Shown here piece by piece: positions 57,156 through 64,000 of a stretch of DNA of 64,000 nucleotides. This stretch comes from Pantoea brenneri (GTDB lineage: Bacteria; Pseudomonadota; Gammaproteobacteria; Enterobacterales; Enterobacteriaceae), in the NCBI GenBank assembly GCA_002095305.1, contig MIEI01000006.1:1-64000 (forward strand), read 5' to 3'. The notes beneath the pieces were generated by a model, which saw only the letters and a program-made list of their open reading frames with translations, was not told the DNA's origin and ran no database searches. How positions within the stretch are numbered: the stretch's first letter is position 1; the number at the start of each line of letters is the position of its first letter. Position numbers and translations under genes: made by a program.

Positions 57156-58532
57156 ATGTCACTCTCTTCTCCGCAGGACGGACTGCCGGTCGCCCAGCGC
57201 TACTGGGCCATTCTGACTATCGCTCTCGGCATCACCATGGCCGTGCTGGATGGCGCAATTGCCAACGTGGCGCTGCCGACTATTGCGCGTGAACTGAATG
57301 CCAGCCCGGCAGAGTCAGTGTGGATCGTTAACGCCTACCAGATTGCTATTATCGTCTCGCTGCTGTCGCTGTCGTTTCTGGTCGATATGCTGGGTTATCG
57401 CCGCGTCTATCAGGCCGGTCTGGCGCTGTTTATCGCCACCTCGCTGTTTTGTGCCCTCTCCACCTCACTTAACATGCTGACCTTCGCCCGGGTATTACAG
57501 GGCTTTGGCGGCGCGGCGCTGATGAGCGTAAATACGGCGCTGATACGCATTATCTACCCGCAGCGTTATCTGGGCCGGGGTATGGCGATCAACTCGCTGA
57601 TCGTGGCGGTATCAACCGCGGCAGGACCCACGGTGGCGGCGGCGATTCTGTCGGTGGCCAGCTGGAAATGGCTGTTCCTGATCAACGTCCCGCTGGGGGC
57701 GATTGCACTGTGGCTGGCGCTGCGAACCCTGCCGGACAACCCGCAAAAAGCAACCGCCCAGAAGTTCGATATTCCCAGCGCCATCATGAATGCGCTGTTT
57801 TTCGGCCTGCTGATTTCCGCCCTCAGCGGCTTTGCGCAGGGTCAGAATGGCTGGCTGGTGCTGGCAGAGTTGCTGGCGTTGCTGGTGGTCGGCCTGTTCT
57901 TTATTCGCCGTCAGCTCAATATGGCGGTGCCGCTGCTACCGGTGGATCTGCTGCGCATTCCGATATTCAGCCTGTCGATGGGCACCTCGGTCTGCTCGTT
58001 CTGCGCGCAGATGCTGGCGATGGTGTCGCTGCCATTCTTCCTGCAGAACGTGCTGGGCCGCGATGAGGTCACCACCGGTCTGCTGCTGACGCCCTGGCCG
58101 CTGGCGACCATGGTATTCGCCCCGATTGCCGGCCGGTTAATTGAGCGGGTCCATGCCGGGCTGCTGGGCGGTATCGGTCTGGCGATGTTTGCTGCCGGGC
58201 TGTTTTTGCTGGCGCTGTTGCCGGCTCAGCCGGGCGATGGCGATATTATCTGGCGGATGATGCTGTGCGGCGCTGGCTTTGGTCTGTTCCAGTCGCCCAA
58301 TAATCACACCATTATCACCTCTGCACCGCGTCACCGCAGCGGCGGAGCCAGTGGCATGCTGGGCACCGCCCGTCTGCTGGGCCAGAGCGTCGGTGCGGCG
58401 CTGGTGGCGCTGATGTTCAATCTGTTTGACCAGAGCGGCACCCACGCCTCGCTGCTGCTGGCGGGCGGCTTCTCGACGGTGGCCGCGATTGTCAGCCTGT
58501 CACGTATGACCCAGAGCCGCGCGGCGGCCTGA
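57156..58532 (+). CDS. yebQ: YebQ, MFS (DHA2) transporter
   Basis: Fourteen-helix DHA2-type major facilitator, predicted drug or metabolite efflux. 458 residues (E. coli YebQ 457). Start taken at the ATG at 57156 (MSLSSPQDGLPVAQRYWA), matching the E. coli N-terminus, although no Shine-Dalgarno is evident; ATGs at 57123 and 57126 are alternatives. Motif LDGAIANVALPTIA (helix 1), GFGGAALMSVNTALI and PNNHTIITSAP are conserved. Position beside kdgR is as in E. coli. Confidence 0.93.
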   Translation: MSLSSPQDGLPVAQRYWAILTIALGITMAVLDGAIANVALPTIARELNASPAESVWIVNAYQIAIIVSLLSLSFLVDMLGYRRVYQAGLALFIATSLFCALSTSLNMLTFARVLQGFGGAALMSVNTALIRIIYPQRYLGRGMAINSLIVAVSTAAGPTVAAAILSVASWKWLFLINVPLGAIALWLALRTLPDNPQKATAQKFDIPSAIMNALFFGLLISALSGFAQGQNGWLVLAELLALLVVGLFFIRRQLNMAVPLLPVDLLRIPIFSLSMGTSVCSFCAQMLAMVSLPFFLQNVLGRDEVTTGLLLTPWPLATMVFAPIAGRLIERVHAGLLGGIGLAMFAAGLFLLALLPAQPGDGDIIWRMMLCGAGFGLFQSPNNHTIITSAPRHRSGGASGMLGTARLLGQSVGAALVALMFNLFDQSGTHASLLLAGGFSTVAAIVSLSRMTQSRAAA

Positions 58533-58542
58533 TCGCAGACAT

Positions 58543-58569
58543 AAAAAAGGCGACCCGGAGGTCGCCTTT
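58543..58569. terminator. Terminator between yebQ and htpX
   Basis: A 10-bp stem AAAGGCGACC/GGTCGCCTTT with a 4-base loop; T6 on the minus strand makes it the htpX terminator. It is weaker for yebQ. Confidence 0.9.
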
Positions 58570-58584
58570 CTGCTGTTATCTCGC

Positions 58585-59466
58585 TTACTTCAGATACTGA
58601 CCGCTGCGCAGCGCTTCAATACGTTTGTCTAACGGCGGGTGCGACATAAACAGCTCGCTGAACGACTTGCCTTTACCGTTAATACAGAACGCCATCATGC
58701 TGCTCGGTTCCTGCGGTTCGTAGCTGGTTTTCAGCCGCTGTAACGCCGCAATCATCTTCTCACGACCTACCAGTTTCGCAGAGCCTGCGTCGGCATGGAA
58801 TTCGCGGTGACGCGAGAACCACATGGTGATGATGCTGGCAAGAATACCAAACACCAGCTCCAGCACCATCGACACCGCAAAATAGACCAGCGGGTTGCCG
58901 TTGCTGCTCTCTTCACCATCACGGTTGCCGGACATAAAGCCCGCCGCGATTTGCGCCAGAATACGTGAAACAAAGATCACGAAGGTGTTCACGATACCCT
59001 GAATCAGCGTCATGGTGATCATGTCGCCGTTTGCGATGTGCGACACTTCGTGTGCCAGTACCGCTTCCGCTTCGTCACGGCTCATGTTCTGCAGTAAGCC
59101 GGTTGAAACGGCCACCAGCGAGGCATCACGCCGGGCACCGGTCGCAAAGGCGTTGATGTCGGGCGCGTGATAGATCGCAACCTGCGGCATGGCAATCCCG
59201 GCCTGCTGCGCCTGACGTCCAATGGTATCCACCAGCCAGCGCTCAGTTTCATTGCGTGGCTGTTCAATCACTTCACCGCCAACCGAGCGCAGTGCCATCC
59301 ACTTCGACATCAGCAGTGAAACAAACGCACCGCCAAAGCCAAACAGACCCGCCATGATCATCAGGCCCTGAACACTGCTTGACTGGATCCCTGTCAGGCT
59401 GAGAATCAGCCCGAATACCAACATCACAGCCAGGTTGGTCATCAGGAAAAGAGCAATACGCATCAT
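58585..59466 (-). CDS. htpX: Membrane zinc protease HtpX
   Basis: M48 inner-membrane metalloprotease for misfolded membrane proteins; Cpx-controlled in E. coli. 293 residues, the E. coli length. Zinc motif HEVSH at 139-143, third ligand Glu in [14 protein letters not shown]; two N-terminal and two internal hydrophobic segments. Confidence 0.97.
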   Translation of the reverse strand: MMRIALFLMTNLAVMLVFGLILSLTGIQSSSVQGLMIMAGLFGFGGAFVSLLMSKWMALRSVGGEVIEQPRNETERWLVDTIGRQAQQAGIAMPQVAIYHAPDINAFATGARRDASLVAVSTGLLQNMSRDEAEAVLAHEVSHIANGDMITMTLIQGIVNTFVIFVSRILAQIAAGFMSGNRDGEESSNGNPLVYFAVSMVLELVFGILASIITMWFSRHREFHADAGSAKLVGREKMIAALQRLKTSYEPQEPSSMMAFCINGKGKSFSELFMSHPPLDKRIEALRSGQYLK

Positions 59467-59665
59467 ATTTGTTAATCTTCCTCAGTGGTTCACGCGCTTA
59501 TGCGCGGATACATATCCTATGAGCATTGTGCGGCTTTTCAAGCGACCTTAACGTTTAAGTGCCTAAAAAGACATAACTTTACATTTTGTCACGCCCGCTG
59601 GCCTGCCCGGCCCGTCTGCGGGTTTACCGCGGCTTATTAATGCTCAACGCCGGTGCTTTTCTGGC

Positions 59666-59696
59666 AAAAAAAAAGCACCGCTGAACGGTGCTTTTT
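59666..59696 (-). terminator. prc terminator
   Basis: An 11-bp stem AAAAAGCACCG/CGGTGCTTTTT with a 5-base loop; T9 on the minus strand just after the prc stop. Confidence 0.92.
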
Positions 59697-59711
59697 CATC
59701 GCGTCGGCGAT

Positions 59712-61751
59712 CTATTTAGCCGCAGGGGTGTCCGGCTGAGACTTGTCGAGTTGCGCCAGATCGTTAGCAATCTTCACCGTCTCATCAAGATACGGGTCAG
59801 GCTCTTTATAATCTTTCGGCAGCTCATCCAGGTTCTTCAGCGGTTTTTTGCCTTCGGCCTGATAGCGGGCATTGATCCGCTCCAGACGCGACGCATCATC
59901 TTCGTGGTTCTCTTTCTCACGCTGGGCGAGGTTGAGCGATACGATGTTGCGCTTATCCTTCAGGGCATTGAAACGGGCAATGTCCTTCATGATGTACTGG
60001 AACTCACGGTCCTGTGCGATGCGATCGGCATGCTGACGGGTCAGCTGCGGCACCAGCGGTTTTACATCGCCGGATTTGACGTAGGTCGCCGCATTGATGC
60101 TGTCCCACGGCAGCGCATTGTCTTCGAACTTCTCACCGGTTTCAGCCGCTTCTACGCCGGTTGGCATCAGCAGATCTGGCGTGACGCCTTTACGCTGCGT
60201 ACTGCCGCCGTTGATGCGATAGAACTTCTGAATGGTGTACTGTACCGACCCCAGCGCTGGCCATTCCGGGCGCAGCATCTGATCGTAGATACGGTTCAGA
60301 GAACGATATTGCTGCACGGTGCCTTTACCAAAGGTCGGCTCACCGACAATCACAGCGCGACCGTAATCCTGCATCGCCGCGGCGAAAATCTCAGAGGCGG
60401 ACGCACTGAAGCGATCGACCAGCACCACCAGCGGACCTTTGTAATAGACCACGCCATCGTTATCGCTGTCCTGGCGTACCCGACCATTGTTGTCGCGTAC
60501 CTGCACCACCGGGCCACTCGGAATAAACAGTCCGGAGAGTGACACCGCTTCAGTCAGCGCGCCGCCGCCATTGGTACGCAGATCGATCACCACGCTATCC
60601 ACGTTCTGCTTTTGCAGTTTCTGCAGCTGCACTTTAACGTCATCGGTCAGGCCAACATAGAAGCCCGGAATATCAAGTACGCCGACTTTCTGCTTACCGA
60701 CATTTCTGACGCTCATTTTGACCGCCCGATCTTCCAGACGGATCTTCTCACGCGTCAGCGTTACGGTGCGGGTTTTAGTTCCCTTACCGGCTGGCAACAC
60801 TTCGAGTCGGACTTTGCTGCCTTTCGGCCCTTTGATTTTTGCCACAACGTCATCCAGACGCCAGCCAATCACATCTTCCATTGGCTTGCCTGGCTGACCG
60901 ACGCCGACGATGCGATCGCCAACGGTAATGGCTTTACTTTTCGCTGCCGGACCGCCTGCTACCATCGAATTGATCACGGTGTAATCGTCATCCATCTGCA
61001 GCACCGCGCCGATACCTTCCAGTGACAGGCTCATTTCGGTGTTGAACTGCTCGGTGTTGCGCGGTGACAGGTAGTTGGTATGCGGATCGATTTCGTGCGC
61101 AAAAGCGTTCATCGCCAGCTGGAACACATCTTCGCTGTTGCTCTGTGCCAGACGACGGATGGCGAAGTTGTAGCGCTTGGTCAGCACTTCGCGGATCTCT
61201 TTCTCATCTTTGCCGGCCAGTTTCAGGCTCAGCTGGTCATATTTGACCTTAGCATCCCACAGCGCGTTCAGTTCAGACTGATCTTTCGGCCACGGGGCTT
61301 TAGCCCGGTCAATGTCGATGGTGTCATTTCCGGTAAAATTCATCGGGCGATCCAGCACCGTCAGCGCATACTGATAGCGCTCAAAACGGCGCTTCTGCGC
61401 CAGATTGTAGAGATCGTAAAACAGGTCCAGCTTACCGCTGCGCAGCTCATCGCCGACGAGGTTTTTTTTGCTGGCAAACTGCGCCACATCCGAGGCCAGC
61501 AGCACGTTATGGCTGTAATCGAGCATGTTCAGGTAGCGATCAAAAATTTTCGCTGAAAAGTCCTGATTCAGGTCGAACTGGCGATAGTGGGAACGGGTAA
61601 AGCGTGAGGTGACACGTTCGCTGACCGTCGGGTCCTGCGGGTCTTCGTGAAGCTGGGGAATCTGGTCGGCGCGGGTAATGTTCTCCGCGCCAAAGGAAGG
61701 GCCTGACAACAGCAGGCCCGCAATAAGTCCAATTTTAAAAAGGGTGTTCAT
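59712..61751 (-). CDS. prc: Tail-specific protease Prc
   Basis: Periplasmic C-terminal processing protease (matures PBP3, degrades ssrA-tagged proteins, partners with NlpI). 679 residues. Signal peptide of about 21 residues ends at FGA. The PDZ domain lies around 245-320 (GIGAVLQMDDDYTVINSMV). The catalytic Ser is in DRFSASASEIFAAAMQDYGR and the Lys in GEPTFGKGTVQQYR. The ATG at 61751 gives the family start; the ORF to 61799 is an overextension. It follows proQ by 19 bases, forming a proQ-prc unit. Confidence 0.97.
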   Translation of the reverse strand: MNTLFKIGLIAGLLLSGPSFGAENITRADQIPQLHEDPQDPTVSERVTSRFTRSHYRQFDLNQDFSAKIFDRYLNMLDYSHNVLLASDVAQFASKKNLVGDELRSGKLDLFYDLYNLAQKRRFERYQYALTVLDRPMNFTGNDTIDIDRAKAPWPKDQSELNALWDAKVKYDQLSLKLAGKDEKEIREVLTKRYNFAIRRLAQSNSEDVFQLAMNAFAHEIDPHTNYLSPRNTEQFNTEMSLSLEGIGAVLQMDDDYTVINSMVAGGPAAKSKAITVGDRIVGVGQPGKPMEDVIGWRLDDVVAKIKGPKGSKVRLEVLPAGKGTKTRTVTLTREKIRLEDRAVKMSVRNVGKQKVGVLDIPGFYVGLTDDVKVQLQKLQKQNVDSVVIDLRTNGGGALTEAVSLSGLFIPSGPVVQVRDNNGRVRQDSDNDGVVYYKGPLVVLVDRFSASASEIFAAAMQDYGRAVIVGEPTFGKGTVQQYRSLNRIYDQMLRPEWPALGSVQYTIQKFYRINGGSTQRKGVTPDLLMPTGVEAAETGEKFEDNALPWDSINAATYVKSGDVKPLVPQLTRQHADRIAQDREFQYIMKDIARFNALKDKRNIVSLNLAQREKENHEDDASRLERINARYQAEGKKPLKNLDELPKDYKEPDPYLDETVKIANDLAQLDKSQPDTPAAK

Positions 61752-61770
61752 GCCGGGGTCAGCCTCCGTT

Positions 61771-62472
61771 TCAGAACTGCAAGTGTTCTGCGCGCACAAT
61801 CATTGCCATGCCGGAAGCGAGCTGGACCCGAACGCCGTCTTTAGATACTTCAAGAACGGTCGCGTCCATCGCACTTTTGCCTGCTTTAACTTTAATACTC
61901 TGGCCGGGCTGCAAAGTTGAGGTATCAGTGATGGGTCGGGCTTGCTGCTCCGGGCGTGGGGCCGGTTTGCGGTGCTGTGAGGCGGTCGGGCGTTCTGCTG
62001 CGGTCTGCGGACGCGGTTTACGCGCGGCATCGCCTTCGGCAGGTTTACGCGCAGCCGGCTTGCGTGGACGACGCGGTGCCGCGCCCTCTTCGCTTTCGCC
62101 TGCTTCACGACGGGCGGCACGCTGCTGATCACGCTGCGCCTGAACACGCGCTTTGGCGTCTTCCAGTTGCTTGCGTGCGTGCTCGACGTGCTGCTCGTCC
62201 AGCACGCCACAGGCGTTACCGTCGAGATCGACACGCGTCGCACCGGCTTTGATGCCGTACAGATAACGCCAGCTTGAGGTATAAAGGCGTAAGGCAGAAC
62301 GCAACTGCGTTTTGCTCAGATTCATTTCGCCCTGAACACGCTCGACCAGATCCTGAAAGATACCGATCTTGAGCGGACGCGCTTCACCTTCAGCGCTAAA
62401 GCAGTGCGGAAAGCGCTCCGCCAGAAAGCTGATGACTTCTTTACTGCTATTCAACTTAGGTTGATTTTCCAT
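61771..62472 (-). CDS. proQ: RNA chaperone ProQ
   Basis: Global RNA-binding protein (FinO/ProQ domain) that stabilises mRNAs and sRNAs; required for full ProP activity. 233 residues. The N-terminal ProQ/FinO domain ends near 120. The basic Arg/Pro/Ala-rich linker (about 125-180, with [15 protein letters not shown]) leads to the C-terminal Tudor-like domain ([20 protein letters not shown]). Upstream of prc on the same transcript. Confidence 0.97.
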   Translation of the reverse strand: MENQPKLNSSKEVISFLAERFPHCFSAEGEARPLKIGIFQDLVERVQGEMNLSKTQLRSALRLYTSSWRYLYGIKAGATRVDLDGNACGVLDEQHVEHARKQLEDAKARVQAQRDQQRAARREAGESEEGAAPRRPRKPAARKPAEGDAARKPRPQTAAERPTASQHRKPAPRPEQQARPITDTSTLQPGQSIKVKAGKSAMDATVLEVSKDGVRVQLASGMAMIVRAEHLQF

Positions 62473-62568
62473 GAAATTTCCTGATTACAACGGGTTTGCC
62501 GACCAGCGCAGGCATGAACAGGCGACATTATAATGACAACATCGCTAAATGCCATGTGATCCAGTCGA

Positions 62569-63069
62569 TTAGCTGCGCGTCAGCTGCAGATATTTTTCTA
62601 AGTCGCTGTTCGCAAGCACTTCACAAAGCCCATCAGTAAGTGTGACCAGCCCCGATTCGTCGTCGCTGTCAAAGCGATTGTACTCTACGCTGTCGATGTC
62701 CAGCACCCCAACCACAGTGCCATTCACTTTCAGAGGAATCACAATCTCAGCATTACTGGCCGCGTCACAGGCGATGTGACCGGGGAAAGCATGCACATCA
62801 TCAACGCGTTGCACTTTATCTTCTGCCAGCGCGGTACCGCACACCCCTTTACCGACCGGAATGCGCACACAGGCGATTTTGCCCTGGAACGGGCCCAGCA
62901 CAAGCGTATCCGCTTCCGTCAGCAGGTAAAAACCTGCCCAGTTCACGCCTTCGAGACGTTCATACAACAGCGCGCTAAAGTTACCCATTGCGGCGAGGAA
63001 CGCCGTTTCTCCCGCCAGTAAGGCGCGCATATCGCGATTCAAATCGGCGTAAAAGGCAGTTTTGTTCAT
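62569..63069 (-). CDS. msrC: Free methionine-(R)-sulfoxide reductase
   Basis: GAF-domain enzyme reducing free Met-R-sulfoxide. 166 residues (E. coli MsrC/YebR 165). The active-site cysteines lie in VGKGVCGTALAED, HIACDAASNAE and IACVRIPVG. It is divergent from letA, as in E. coli. Confidence 0.95.
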   Translation of the reverse strand: MNKTAFYADLNRDMRALLAGETAFLAAMGNFSALLYERLEGVNWAGFYLLTEADTLVLGPFQGKIACVRIPVGKGVCGTALAEDKVQRVDDVHAFPGHIACDAASNAEIVIPLKVNGTVVGVLDIDSVEYNRFDSDDESGLVTLTDGLCEVLANSDLEKYLQLTRS

Positions 63070-63282
63070 TATTTAACCGTTACCAATGACATCTGAGCGG
63101 GGTTATTTCACCGCTTGTTAAAAATAAGCACTAAATATCCAGAGCCACAAGGTGAATCATAGCGTTAGTTACTATACCCTTAGCATTCTGTGGATCGAAG
63201 CGTGATGCCCGAGACAGGCACACAGGCGCTGTCTTAACGACCGATATGTGTTACTTACGATGAGCGAATATTGCATCACCCT

Positions 63283-64000
63283 ATGAAAATTCACGCTATC
63301 AGCCAGACATTGCCTCACGCACGTTATCAGCGTTGCCCGCAATGCGATACCCTTTTTTCCTTACCGGATGTGAAATCGCATCAGTCGGCTCATTGCCCGC
63401 GCTGCAACGCACAAATTCTCAGCGGTCGTGACTGGCCGATGACCCGATTAATGGCGATGGCCGCCACCATGATGGTGTTAATGCCGTTTGCCTTTTCCCT
63501 GCCGCTGGTCGATATCCGGCTGCTCGGTATGCGCATTAATGCCAGCGTGCTGGAAGGCGTTGTCCAGATGACCCAACAGGGTGATGTACTGACCGCCTCA
63601 ATGGTGGCGTTTTGCACCATTGGCGCGCCGGTCACGCTGGTCGCCGGCATCTGCTATCTGGGCATCGGCCATCGGCTGGGAATGAACTTACGCCCGGTGC
63701 TGTTGATGCTGGAAAAGCTCAAAGAGTGGGTGATGCTGGATATCTACCTGATCGGCATCGCCGTCGCCTCAATCAAGGTGCAGGACTACGCCTCGCTGGA
63801 ACTCGGCTATGGACTGGTGGCCTATATCGCGCTGACGGTGCTGAGCGTGCTGACGCTGATCCATCTGAATATTGAGCAGCTGTGGGACCATTTCTATCCG
63901 CAAAGCCCCGGCAATATGGCGCGTGATGACCTGCAGGTCTGCCTGAACTGCCACAACACCGGCGTACCGGATGCGCGAGGCCGCTGTCCGCGCTGCCACA
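63283..64000 (+). CDS. yebS: PqiA/LetA-family intermembrane transport protein, partial
   Basis: N-terminal part of LetA (YebS), the inner-membrane partner of the MCE protein LetB in lipid transport between membranes. The frame is open from the ATG at 63283 through the window end (about 239 codons), without a stop. Paired zinc-ribbon motifs are seen, CPQCDTL and CPRCNAQ at the start, then CLNCHNTG and CPRC at the right edge. Four hydrophobic segments lie between. [21 protein letters not shown] matches E. coli YebS closely. The N-terminus is about 15 residues shorter than E. coli, and no strong ribosome-binding site is visible; a TTG at 63271 is an alternative. Confidence 0.9.
   Translation, partial: MKIHAISQTLPHARYQRCPQCDTLFSLPDVKSHQSAHCPRCNAQILSGRDWPMTRLMAMAATMMVLMPFAFSLPLVDIRLLGMRINASVLEGVVQMTQQGDVLTASMVAFCTIGAPVTLVAGICYLGIGHRLGMNLRPVLLMLEKLKEWVMLDIYLIGIAVASIKVQDYASLELGYGLVAYIALTVLSVLTLIHLNIEQLWDHFYPQSPGNMARDDLQVCLNCHNTGVPDARGRCPRCH

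Noticed and set aside
59688-60542. Plus-strand ORF of 284 codons opposite prc
   Set aside because: Antisense shadow of a strongly conserved gene; it begins in the prc terminator and has no family resemblance.

Overview
The window is ordinary chromosomal DNA of a gamma-proteobacterium of the order Enterobacterales. Nearly every protein aligns end to end with an E. coli K-12 counterpart. Gene order, the absence of some E. coli neighbours (selD, mntP, mgrB, ldcA) and an orphan AmsG/WceG-type exopolysaccharide transferase point to Erwiniaceae (Pantoea or Erwinia). The family assignment is inference. No tRNA, rRNA, CRISPR array, insertion sequence or prophage was seen.

Layout. 1-8.5 kb: xthA, ynjH, topB (frameshifted), ydjA, sppA, ansA-pncA, msrB-yeaC (DNA repair, signal-peptide digestion, amide hydrolysis, Met-sulfoxide repair). 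8.6-16.3 kb: gapA, yeaD, yeaE, mipA and the stress operon prkA-yeaH behind a sigma-54-type promoter. 16.4-21.7 kb: cvrA, then a more variable patch with a broken unknown gene, a frameshifted WceG/AmsG-like transferase and a Bcr-like exporter. 21.7-33.1 kb: dadAX, spoVR (ycgB), fadR, nhaB, dsbB, ycgN, ycgM, ycgL and minCDE. 33.1-39.5 kb: rnd, fadD, slp, tsaB, yoaA on the minus strand. 39.5-41 kb: three small unrecognised genes, including an acidic 37-residue protein. 41-49 kb: yoaB, yoaH, pabB-nudL, sdaA, pdeD, yoaE. 49-52 kb: the mannose PTS manXYZ (manY frameshifted). 52-64 kb: yobD, rlmA, cspC-yobF, an MBL-fold hydrolase, yebO, yobH, kdgR, yebQ, htpX, prc, proQ, msrC and the start of letA (yebS), which runs off the window.

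How the genes connect. FadR is encoded here, and a 17-bp FadR-type operator lies upstream of fadD. The mannose PTS has an upstream CRP-like site and a 9-bp inverted repeat of Mlc/NagC type. prkA-yeaH and spoVR, which form one operon in many bacteria, lie within 14 kb of each other. ProQ sits immediately upstream of prc, as in E. coli, and minCDE is complete.

Most unusual signals. Six single-base losses break five genes (topB, an unknown gene twice, the wceG-like gene, manY, yobF). Each can be rescued by one extra base, several in short G or A runs, so either the assembly under-calls homopolymers or several genes are genuinely decaying. Other points: expected neighbours missing (mgrB, mntP, selD), novel small ORFs between yoaA and yoaB, and a sigma-54 promoter match with exact GG-N10-GC spacing before prkA.
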